DNA of 5,266 nt. It comes from Bacteroidota bacterium (lineage in GTDB: Bacteria > Bacteroidota > Bacteroidia > Chitinophagales > Saprospiraceae). Both the position numbers and the translations under genes were made by a program. The notes below the pieces were generated by a model. It saw nothing but the letters and a program-made list of their open reading frames with translations. It did no database searches and was not told where the DNA came from. The stretch is from assembly GCA_008501835.1 (NCBI GenBank), contig QQUB01000421.1:1-5266 (forward strand), in the 5' to 3' direction. The first letter of the stretch is position 1. Each line of letters begins with the position of its first letter. Shown in pieces: positions 1 through 4,916 of the stretch.

Positions 1-121
1 TGTCAACTTCAATGAGGGATATGATTTTATGGTCAAGGTGCTGGATATAGATAATTCTCGGGGGCGCCTGGCTCTGTCGATGAAGGATGTTTCGGGTTTG
101 CGAGCAAAATGGATGATATAG
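1..121 (+). CDS. C-terminal fragment of an S1-domain RNA-binding protein
   Basis: The window opens inside this gene; codons run from base 2 and end at a TAG at 119-121, giving 39 residues. The stretch VKVLDIDNSRGRLALSMKDV is the last part of an S1 (OB-fold) RNA-binding domain: the alternating hydrophobic strand VKVLDID, a turn, then the closing strand GRLALSMKD. S1 folds of this type end proteins such as polynucleotide phosphorylase, the transcription accessory protein Tex and ribosomal protein S1, all of which bind RNA in the cytoplasm. Too little is present to choose among them; the tail after the S1 strand is short (SGLRAKWMI) and does not match a C-terminus I know. It converges on the next gene with only 34 bases between the two stop codons and no clear terminator hairpin in that gap. 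Confidence 0.7.
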   Translation, partial: VNFNEGYDFMVKVLDIDNSRGRLALSMKDVSGLRAKWMI

Positions 122-155
122 ATTTTAGGTTTTTATGAAATAGAAGTTGTAATGA

Positions 156-824
156 TCAAATATTGATAACCATTAACTTTGGTTCCATGATTTTTTTCGT
201 ATGGATTCCAGCTTCATTAAGAATCGTAATGATTTCATTAGAATTTTCATGCATTTTTTCCAGGATATCGGTAGGAATAGATATTGTAAATTTCCGGTCT
301 CTCCAAGCTTCATTTTCCAATTTTAGAATAATACCTTTTTTGGCAAAAAAACTGGAATAGAAAGAACTATTGGTATTATAAATGGTCAAAAAACCTTTTT
401 TATCGAAATTGGTTCCTCCGTTCGGATCAGGATTTATTTCCTGCTGAATTCTGGTGATATAAATAACTTTCTCTAATTGATCTGGTTTTTCAGAAATTAT
501 CAAGTTATATTTTTCTAGTAATTTTTCTAAGAGTAAACTACATGATTCTTGATCTGAAATTCCATTACGTCTAAATAGTTTTATTGTCAATACAGGATTG
601 TTATCAATGACTATTGAAGAGTTTAATACTGGTCTATTTGTGGTAGCCAGGCAATAGGAAATTATTTCTTTCAGATTGTCATTTATTATCAGCCCAAAAG
701 AGTTTGTAGAAATAATCCCTCCGGTTTCAGGATTTTGTGAAGGTTCTATGCTAATAAATGTTTCCTGGCTTTTCATTCCATTTAAAAAGATTAGTGAAAT
801 AATAAAAAGGGTTATAATTCTCAT
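156..824 (-). CDS. secreted protein of unknown function, possible two-module (DUF3738-like) architecture
   Basis: A 222-residue protein read from the ATG at 822-824. Residues 1-20 look like a Sec signal peptide (MRIITLF, then a hydrophobic core IISLIFL, then NGMKSQ), with no lipobox Cys, so the mature protein is probably periplasmic or outer-membrane associated. I do not recognise it firmly. Residues about 42-126 contain NRPVLNSS followed by a beta-like segment, a helix LLLEKLLEKYNL and a strand KVIYITRI. This resembles the DUF3738 module found alone or fused to TlpA-type thioredoxins in Bacteroidota. Residues about 143-222 seem to repeat that order (helix NEIITILNEAG, then strand KLMVINI), which suggests an internal duplication. 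No CXXC thioredoxin motif is present; the two Cys are C58 and C95. The reading frame stays open upstream to a TTG at 906-908, but that extension would translate a terminator hairpin, so the ATG preceding the signal peptide is preferred. Hand-counted GC is about 30% in 541-600, lower than the genes on the right. Confidence 0.75.
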   Translation of the reverse strand: MRIITLFIISLIFLNGMKSQETFISIEPSQNPETGGIISTNSFGLIINDNLKEIISYCLATTNRPVLNSSIVIDNNPVLTIKLFRRNGISDQESCSLLLEKLLEKYNLIISEKPDQLEKVIYITRIQQEINPDPNGGTNFDKKGFLTIYNTNSSFYSSFFAKKGIILKLENEAWRDRKFTISIPTDILEKMHENSNEIITILNEAGIHTKKIMEPKLMVINI

Positions 825-880
825 AAAAAGAAATTTAAAACCTTTCCCGTGAAATGTTGAGAATTCATTCAAGGGAAAGG
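825..880 (-). terminator. intrinsic terminator of the lipoprotein gene
   Basis: Bases 841-853 and 868-880 form an inverted repeat (core CCTTTCCC/GGGAAAGG), with 12 of 13 positions paired around a 14-base loop. Read on the minus strand, the hairpin starts 35 bases after the lipoprotein stop and is followed by a T-rich run (TTTTAAATTTCTTTTT, 825-840). That is the layout of a Rho-independent terminator, although the T-run is interrupted and the loop is long. The run ends directly at the ATG of the next gene, so the element could also act as a leader hairpin for that gene. Confidence 0.65.
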
Positions 881-914
881 CTAATGTTTTAATTAGGATT
901 ATCGTCAAATTGGA

Positions 915-2309
915 TTAATTACAATTATCTTTTCCAAATCCAAAAATTGAAAAATCTCCTACTTTTATTGTGGGTGTAATTCCTGTTAGATTACTGTAGC
1001 CTATTTGTAGCAGAGGTTCAATTTCTAATACAAATTCATCCACTCCTAAATTATAGGTATCAGAAACTTCCAATGCCAACATTCCTGCAAAAATAATATT
1101 AAAATAAGTTTGAAAATACTCCTGAAAAGTTTCGCATTGACTATTATTATAATAGGTGTTTGGATCTCCATAATACTCAACTGTTAAGTCAATTGCTTGA
1201 TTTATTGCATCTGCTGCTGCATTTGCTGCCATTCCAGGAGTAATGGGAAGTGCACTTAAATTGCCCCAACTTGGTGAAGTTAATTCTATAAAATTGGGAG
1301 CTGCAATCTCGACGTTAAAGTCACAAAAAGCCGCAGAGCCGTTTGCACTATTAATGAAATTAAACTTCACACCACTTAGTCTGGCAACCTGAAATAATCC
1401 GAAATCTTCAAAATTGAATGATTTACAACTATAAGGTAGAATTGTAGCTATTTCATCCTCTATGCATTCAAAAATATTAATATCATTTGTACAATCGATT
1501 TCGATTTCCAGGCAATCTTCCAGGTAACTTTGGTATGCCTCCCAAAAGGCTTGTTCTGTAATTACTTCAAGGTTGGTATTATTAACTACGGATTCAATTA
1601 TTTCGTGGTTTGTATCATTTTCAGGATTGCAGAGGTCAATTAATTCAATTCCTTCTTCAATTAGCATATCTCCAAGCCTTACCATGGCTTGAGTTTGGGT
1701 AATATATACTTGATTTACAACTGAATTCATATAATATTCATCGAAACCAGGACCCGTACATGTCTCTCCAATGAGTTCTGTTGTAACAGTTGTTGGACCC
1801 TGTCCTAAGTATGTGTAAGTAATTACACCATTCAATTCAGTTACCTGCCACCATTCCGTTACCGTTTCTGTGATCATATAAATGTTATAACAAACAGGCC
1901 CTATCCTTAATTGATCCTCTTCAGTAATATCTTGAACAAACTCCCCATTTTCATAATAGGCCTTAAAATTAAGCTCATTGTCTAAATGTCCTAAAATAAT
2001 TCCTGTAAAGCTTTCAAGGGCTAACAACTCTCTTCCCTCATTTAAAAAGCTTTCGAGTTGTACTTGAAAACTGTGATGAGCTAGTAAGAATAATTCGAAA
2101 CTATCAACAGTACCTGTTGGACTTTCGAATAGAGTTTTGACTTTTACAATTTCTGAGGTGTCATTATTTACTTGTGTTAAATTAGGGTCACTCTTTTCCG
2201 TTTGTAGAATTCCTTGATTCAACGTTAATGGGTTAGAATCCTTTTGACATCCTCCAAGAATAACTAAGGTAATTAGCATAAAGAACACGTTTTTCAAAAA
2301 CTTTTTCAT
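915..2309 (-). CDS. large Cys-rich lipoprotein of unknown function
   Basis: A 464-residue protein starting at the ATG at 2307-2309. Residues 1-21 form a lipoprotein signal (MKKFLKN, hydrophobic core, lipobox LGGC with Cys21); the following QKDS has an acidic residue, compatible with outer-membrane placement. The mature chain has ten further Cys (140, 184, 227, 266, 273, 281, 295, 329, 392, 463), an even number that fits extracytoplasmic disulfides. Residues about 55-185 are beta-rich (for example TEWWQVTELNGVITYTYLG). Residues about 200-290 are acidic and probably helical, and 355-380 is an Ala-rich helix (GMAANAAADAINQAIDL). I do not recognise a family or catalytic motif. Similarly sized lipoproteins with variable C-terminal parts are common in Bacteroidota, so a surface or polymorphic-type role is possible but unproven. 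The leader is A-rich without a Shine-Dalgarno sequence, usual for this phylum. A terminator follows it, so it may be monocistronic. Confidence 0.85.
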   Translation of the reverse strand: MKKFLKNVFFMLITLVILGGCQKDSNPLTLNQGILQTEKSDPNLTQVNNDTSEIVKVKTLFESPTGTVDSFELFLLAHHSFQVQLESFLNEGRELLALESFTGIILGHLDNELNFKAYYENGEFVQDITEEDQLRIGPVCYNIYMITETVTEWWQVTELNGVITYTYLGQGPTTVTTELIGETCTGPGFDEYYMNSVVNQVYITQTQAMVRLGDMLIEEGIELIDLCNPENDTNHEIIESVVNNTNLEVITEQAFWEAYQSYLEDCLEIEIDCTNDINIFECIEDEIATILPYSCKSFNFEDFGLFQVARLSGVKFNFINSANGSAAFCDFNVEIAAPNFIELTSPSWGNLSALPITPGMAANAAADAINQAIDLTVEYYGDPNTYYNNSQCETFQEYFQTYFNIIFAGMLALEVSDTYNLGVDEFVLEIEPLLQIGYSNLTGITPTIKVGDFSIFGFGKDNCN

Positions 2310-2582
2310 TGTGATTTTTTTGATGGTTAAAAAAATAATAGAAACAATCTTCTATATATAAAAGCCATGACCTTTTCAAACGTGACTTTTTTTTAACACT
2401 TTTTTTTGAGCAATAGGAATTTCGCTTCCGGATTTTGACCAGAAATCGAATAACTTCGGTTGAAGTATAGTTAGAAGGAGGTGGGGATTTGAACAGAATT
2501 GCCTATCTACTTTTGCCAGACGGAATCCGGTTTAGAAAATTTCTTTGTGGTTTTGTCAATGAAGGATGTGTAGGAGAGAGGA
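2310..2582. other. intergenic region upstream of the lipoprotein gene
   Basis: No credible gene. Next to the lipoprotein start, on the minus strand, is an A/T-rich leader. Farther out are a TTTG box (2377-2380) that could serve as a -33 element and two 8-base A-tracts (minus strand; 2387-2394 and 2400-2407) that could act as an UP-like element. A good -7 box (TAnnTTTG) is not present at the right distance, only TATATATAG-like sequence, so the promoter is tentative. A small hairpin (ACTTC/GAAGT, 2453-2466) lies farther out. The rest, up to 2582, shows nothing I can assign. Confidence 0.35.
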
Positions 2583-2610
2583 GTGCATAGTGCAAAATGC
2601 AGGTGGAGCA
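2583..2610. repeat. degenerate 7-bp periodic tract (GTGCAAA-like)
   Basis: Four consecutive heptads can be marked off here, beginning GTGCATA (2583-2589), GTGCAAA (2590-2596) and ATGCAGG (2597-2603); the fourth is more diverged. The GTGC/TGCA core recurs every seven bases. The tract is short and imperfect, and becomes convincing only because other tracts with the same seven-base period lie within the next 340 bases. Confidence 0.45.
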
Positions 2611-2619
2611 TCGCGACAT

Positions 2620-2640
2620 CCCGTACTCGCAAGTGTCGGG
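2620..2640. repeat. short imperfect hairpin
   Basis: CCCGTACT (2620-2627) can pair with AGTGTCGGG (2632-2640) across a four-base loop CGCA, with a small bulge. It is not followed by a T-run on either strand, so it does not look like a terminator. It sits inside the repeat-rich stretch between the amidohydrolase and lipoprotein genes. Confidence 0.4.
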
Positions 2641-2672
2641 AGTATTGAGTTTAGAAATTTTTGATAGAACTT

Positions 2673-2708
2673 CGAAACCTGCCTCCCGTCGTCAGCAGGC
2701 GAGGTTCG
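2673..2708. repeat. dispersed imperfect palindrome, copy A
   Basis: An imperfect palindrome whose arms read CGAAACCTGCCT and, on the other strand, CGAACCTCGCCT, around a GTCGTCA centre. It shares the TCAGCAGGC core and the AGGTTC end with the copy at 4801-4833, and the GCCTG/AGGTTC ends with the copy at 4268-4293. All three copies in the window are intergenic. It resembles REP-like palindromes seen between genes in Bacteroidota. Confidence 0.6.
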
Positions 2709-2850
2709 GTGTTGGATATTCGTTATTCTGCTGTTCTGCCGTGTTTCTTCAAAATTCAAAGAATTTCTTTTCGAAATTTCATCATTATTCCATTTCCGGC
2801 AGGCGGTGAGGAACCGCAGAACAGCAGAATTTCCAACACCCAATATCGAA
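2705..2850. repeat. 35-bp inverted repeat with 7-bp internal period
   Basis: The arms are 2705-2739 (plus) and 2816-2850 (minus), separated by 76 bases. The inner 15 bases are identical (ATTCTGCTGTTCTGC), and overall 28 of 35 positions match without gaps. Each arm divides into five heptads of TTCGnTA/TTGGnTG type, and differences between the arms fall in the same heptad positions. The region between the arms (2740-2815) has no gene, only A/T-rich sequence and a GGCAGGCGG fragment like the dispersed palindrome. A transcript across it could fold into a long hairpin. Confidence 0.7.
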
Positions 2851-2893
2851 GTGTTTTGGTTATCTACAGGAGAAAAAAACCGCATGCTCTGCA

Positions 2894-2949
2894 CCGTAAA
2901 CCGTGTGCCGTAAGCCGTCCACCGTCCACCGTCCATCGTCCACCGTCTA
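2894..2949 (-). repeat. tandem heptamer repeat, consensus TGGACGG (minus strand)
   Basis: Eight consecutive 7-bp units. On the plus strand all but one begin CCGT, followed by a variable three bases. Units at 2915-2921, 2922-2928 and 2929-2935 are exact CCGTCCA; 2936-2942 is TCGTCCA and 2943-2949 is CCGTCTA. The three units at 2894-2914 keep CCGT but vary after it. The CTA of the last unit is the TAG stop codon of the amidohydrolase, so the array begins exactly at the end of that gene. TGGACGG-type arrays between genes are, from memory, frequent in Bacteroidota and cause false protein calls. Confidence 0.85.
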
Positions 2950-4125
2950 AACCAATCGCTCCACCCGCGTCTTATCTCCAAGCTTCAGATCGCTATTCAG
3001 GTTAAGCAGGTTCACTCCCGGGTTTTTACCGACTTCAAAACTGCCCAGCTCATCCTCAAACCCAAGTGCTTCGGCGCCATTGAGGGTAGCCCATCGGAGC
3101 AGCGTTTCGAAATCAACATAGGATTGATATTTGGCAATGGTTTTCATCTCATCCAAAACAGATAACCGCCAATTGGAGGTCAGACTGTCGGTGCCGATGG
3201 TCATTCTGGCATTGTTGTCGATGAAAAGTTTGTAATTGGGCAGGCGATTTTCAATATAAAGATTTGCATTGGCGCAGGTGGCCCAGTACACATGATCACT
3301 CCAGGCATGAGCGGCTTTGATATCCTCATCGCCTGTCATAGTGTTATGGACGAAGAGGGTCCGCTGATTTGGGTCCATGTTTTCCATAGCATAATGGATG
3401 GCAGTTTTCCCGGTGGGACTGAAGTTGTCCAGCGTAACACCAAAACCACCGAAGAAACCGACAAATCCTCCTTCTTTTTTCAGGAAGAGATTATCTTCAT
3501 GCGGGGTTTCCTGGTTGTGGATACTGATGGTTGCCTGCTGGCCGTTATTTTGAGACCTGATGATCTCAAACAGGGCTTTTGAGACTGTATAAGGCGCGTG
3601 TGGGACATAGCTGATCTTGTTGCCGTTATTTCTACTTTGTCCCTCAAAAACGGCCTGGTATTGTTCGTATGTGGCTTGTGCCCGTTCTTCCTGCAGGAAA
3701 TCGAACATTTCCACGAAAGTGTAATAACGAATACGGCTTTTTTCTTTGACTTCAGCAGTATCTGCTTTATTGGAAATATCTCCGACTGCCACAATACCTT
3801 CTCTTTTCATTTCAGCATCTCCTTGTCGTATAGCTTCCTGAATTTCTTCCATTGGAAAGTCGCGGTAGGTAACAACATCCACAAGGAAAGGGAGCAGACC
3901 CGTACCTGTGTTTACTTTACCCTTCATGTGAGATAGCTCCAGGTGGCAGTGGGTATTTACAAATCCAGGAACCAGAACGCCAACATGCTGATCCAGACTT
4001 GCCGGATCATGATCTTTTTGGTGTCCAACTTCCAGGATCTTTCCTTCCACATCCATTACAATAACACCATCCTTTATGGGAGGTTGGGAGACTGGGAATA
4101 CGTAATCTGCTGCTATTTTATGCAT
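2947..4125 (-). CDS. COG0402-type metal-dependent amidohydrolase / deaminase
   Basis: A 392-residue cytosolic enzyme of the amidohydrolase superfamily (TIM-barrel, one divalent metal). The visible ligands, numbered from the ATG at 4123-4125, are the HxH pair H59 and H61 in VNTHCHLELSHMKG, H203 with catalytic-type E206 in SIHNQETPHE, H260 in LFVHNTM, and D313 in TIGTDSLTSN. The N-terminal strands (residues 1-50) and the C-terminal GSFEVGKNPGVNLLNL form the small beta-sandwich typical of the group. Length is slightly below the family's usual 400-450 but all active-site parts are present. COG0402 enzymes hydrolyse or deaminate ring nitrogens (guanine, S-adenosylhomocysteine, aminodeoxyfutalosine). 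The HLELSHMKG motif makes aminodeoxyfutalosine deaminase of the menaquinone futalosine route one candidate, but the sequence cannot settle the substrate. The frame is open to a TTG at 4129-4131; the ATG two codons later is preferred. No Shine-Dalgarno sequence is present. No hairpin terminator follows; a heptamer repeat begins at the stop codon. Confidence 0.92.
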   Translation of the reverse strand: MHKIAADYVFPVSQPPIKDGVIVMDVEGKILEVGHQKDHDPASLDQHVGVLVPGFVNTHCHLELSHMKGKVNTGTGLLPFLVDVVTYRDFPMEEIQEAIRQGDAEMKREGIVAVGDISNKADTAEVKEKSRIRYYTFVEMFDFLQEERAQATYEQYQAVFEGQSRNNGNKISYVPHAPYTVSKALFEIIRSQNNGQQATISIHNQETPHEDNLFLKKEGGFVGFFGGFGVTLDNFSPTGKTAIHYAMENMDPNQRTLFVHNTMTGDEDIKAAHAWSDHVYWATCANANLYIENRLPNYKLFIDNNARMTIGTDSLTSNWRLSVLDEMKTIAKYQSYVDFETLLRWATLNGAEALGFEDELGSFEVGKNPGVNLLNLNSDLKLGDKTRVERLV

Positions 4126-4188
4126 GGTCAATTGCTTTTCTCAAAAACAGGGAGGTGAAAATAGGAAAAATATTGTGGTGGAGGAATT

Positions 4189-4196
4189 CAAATAGA
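4189..4196 (-). promoter_or_regulatory. possible -7 box for the amidohydrolase gene
   Basis: TCTATTTG on the minus strand matches the Bacteroidota -7 consensus TAnnTTTG at all but one defined position and lies 63 bases upstream of the ATG. No convincing TTG/TTTG -33 box is found at the usual 19-21 base spacing, so this is a weak call. Confidence 0.25.
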
Positions 4197-4267
4197 CAGA
4201 AAAGAATACTCCTGAAAGGACTTTGATCTCTTCCATGTAATGTTTGTATCGTTAGAGGTAACAGAAT

Positions 4268-4293
4268 GAACCGGTCTGTCGCCAGGCAGGTTC
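4268..4293. repeat. dispersed imperfect palindrome, copy B
   Basis: Ends are GAACC (4268-4272) and GGTTC (4289-4293), with CAGGCAGGTTC on the right matching copy C and partly copy A. It lies nine bases beyond the stop codon of the CBS-domain gene. On the minus strand it is not followed by a T-run, so it is more likely a REP-type palindrome than an intrinsic terminator, though it could protect the mRNA 3' end. Confidence 0.55.
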
Positions 4294-4302
4294 TGATCTA
4301 CG

Positions 4303-4680
4303 TTACGATAATTCGGAAACCACCCTTACAAAATCCATCGAACTGACGATGCCGACAATTTTTCCTTCTTCCATAACGACGAGGTGATGCATATCATGCT
4401 CGAGCATTTTTTTTGCGGCAGTTTTAATAGGAGTATCCCGTGAAACAGATTCAATTAAACGGGACATGATGATATCTACCTCGGTGCTTTCATCCTTGAT
4501 ACCTCTCAAATCACTGGTCGTAACAATGCCTTTGAGGTTGATGTTATCACCATCCAGTTCAACGATGGGGATGGCACTTACCTGCTTTCTTTCCATTAAT
4601 TCTCTTACATAACCAGTGGTAGAATCAAGGGTAGTAGTCACTACAGGAGCGGCCATTATTTGTTCAACTGTTTTATTCAT
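4303..4680 (-). CDS. stand-alone CBS-domain pair protein
   Basis: A 125-residue cytosolic protein made almost entirely of two CBS domains (about residues 7-60 and 66-122), the Bateman module that binds adenine nucleotides or related ligands. Each repeat shows the expected signature: PVVTTTLDSTT, then SAIPIVELDG and GIVTTSDL in the first; DTPIKTAAKKMLEHDMHHLVVMEEGKIVGIVSSMDF in part in the second. The Asp in each GIV-x-x-x-D motif (D57, D116) is the usual ribose-binding residue. No catalytic, membrane or DNA-binding domain is attached, so it is probably a small ligand sensor whose partner is unknown. The start is the ATG at 4678-4680. It lies downstream of pyruvate phosphate dikinase on the same strand but is separated by a strong terminator and has its own promoter-like sequence. 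Confidence 0.93.
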   Translation of the reverse strand: MNKTVEQIMAAPVVTTTLDSTTGYVRELMERKQVSAIPIVELDGDNINLKGIVTTSDLRGIKDESTEVDIIMSRLIESVSRDTPIKTAAKKMLEHDMHHLVVMEEGKIVGIVSSMDFVRVVSELS

Positions 4681-4709
4681 GAAGTTGTCTGATTTTGTTG
4701 TGAAAATTC

Positions 4710-4749
4710 CTATTGCTAAGATAAAAAAGTAACGTCAATTTAGCAATAG
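4710..4749. promoter_or_regulatory. perfect 10-bp inverted repeat over the CBS-gene promoter (operator candidate)
   Basis: CTATTGCTAA (4710-4719) and TTAGCAATAG (4740-4749) are exact reverse complements separated by 20 bases, so the arm centres are 30 bases apart, about three helical turns. The left arm overlaps the proposed -7 box and the right arm contains the proposed -33 TTG. This placement suits a regulator that blocks RNA polymerase. No regulator gene is visible in the window. Confidence 0.45.
4716..4746 (-). promoter_or_regulatory. probable promoter of the CBS-domain gene
   Basis: On the minus strand TTG (4744-4746) is followed after 20 bases by TATCTTAG (4716-4723), which differs from the Bacteroidota -7 consensus TAnnTTTG at one defined position. 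The spacing is within the accepted range, and the -7 box lies 35 bases upstream of the ATG, giving a short A/T-rich leader. Confidence 0.45.
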
Positions 4750-4800
4750 TAATCCAACAATTCCCGAGATTATTTTCTTTCCTTTTTTAACAAAATTCCT

Positions 4801-4833
4801 GTACCCGCCTTCCTGCGTTCAGCAGGCAGGTTC
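4801..4833. repeat. dispersed imperfect palindrome, copy C
   Basis: Arms CCCGCCT and AGGCAGGT flank a TCCTGCGTTCAGC centre. It shares TCAGCAGGC and AGGTTC with copy A (2673-2708) and CAGGCAGGTTC (but for one base) with copy B (4268-4293). It lies between the pyruvate phosphate dikinase terminator and the CBS-gene promoter. Confidence 0.6.
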
Positions 4834-4853
4834 ATGGCTTTCTCCTTTCGGGC

Positions 4854-4895
4854 AAAAAAAAATCCCGAATTTTGGCATTGGCCAAAATTCGGGAT
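4854..4895 (-). terminator. intrinsic terminator of pyruvate, phosphate dikinase
   Basis: ATCCCGAATTTTGGC (4862-4876) and its exact reverse complement (4881-4895) form a 15-bp perfect stem with a four-base loop. On the minus strand this is followed at once by eight T (4854-4861). It starts 21 bases after the stop codon. This is a textbook Rho-independent terminator and should insulate the downstream CBS gene. Confidence 0.95.
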
Positions 4896-4916
4896 AATTA
4901 TTATATCACAAAACCA

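Noticed and set aside
163..360. 65-residue plus-strand open frame
   Set aside because: It is antisense to the secreted-protein gene, with hydrophobic low-information sequence and no supporting start signal.
825..908. N-terminal extension of the small secreted protein from a TTG at 906-908
   Set aside because: It would translate the terminator hairpin and bury the signal peptide; the ATG at 822-824 puts the signal peptide at the N-terminus.
2894..2949. CRISPR array
   Set aside because: The units are 7 bp and contiguous with no spacers, and there are no cas genes in the window.
2556..2981. 141-residue minus-strand open frame beginning over the amidohydrolase end
   Set aside because: It translates the heptamer array (giving WTMDGGRWT-like repeats) and the palindromes, overlaps the real gene's 3' end, and has no coding character of its own.
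2597..3005. Two plus-strand open frames of 70 and 114 residues in the same intergenic region
   Set aside because: They are readings of the same repeats on the opposite strand, with low-complexity Ser/Arg/Pro-rich products and no start signals.
3292..3936. Open frames of 96, 104 and 112 residues inside the amidohydrolase gene
   Set aside because: They are shadows of a complete enzyme gene whose metal ligands are all in the minus-strand main frame.
4126..4131. TTG start of the amidohydrolase two codons upstream of the ATG
   Set aside because: There is no ribosome-binding sequence to favour it, and ATG is the commoner start.
4770..4835. 21-residue minus-strand open frame with an AAAGGAG sequence before its ATG
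   Set aside because: Its first half is the dispersed palindrome (copy C) and it begins just after a strong terminator. The Shine-Dalgarno match is probably chance in a phylum that seldom uses it.
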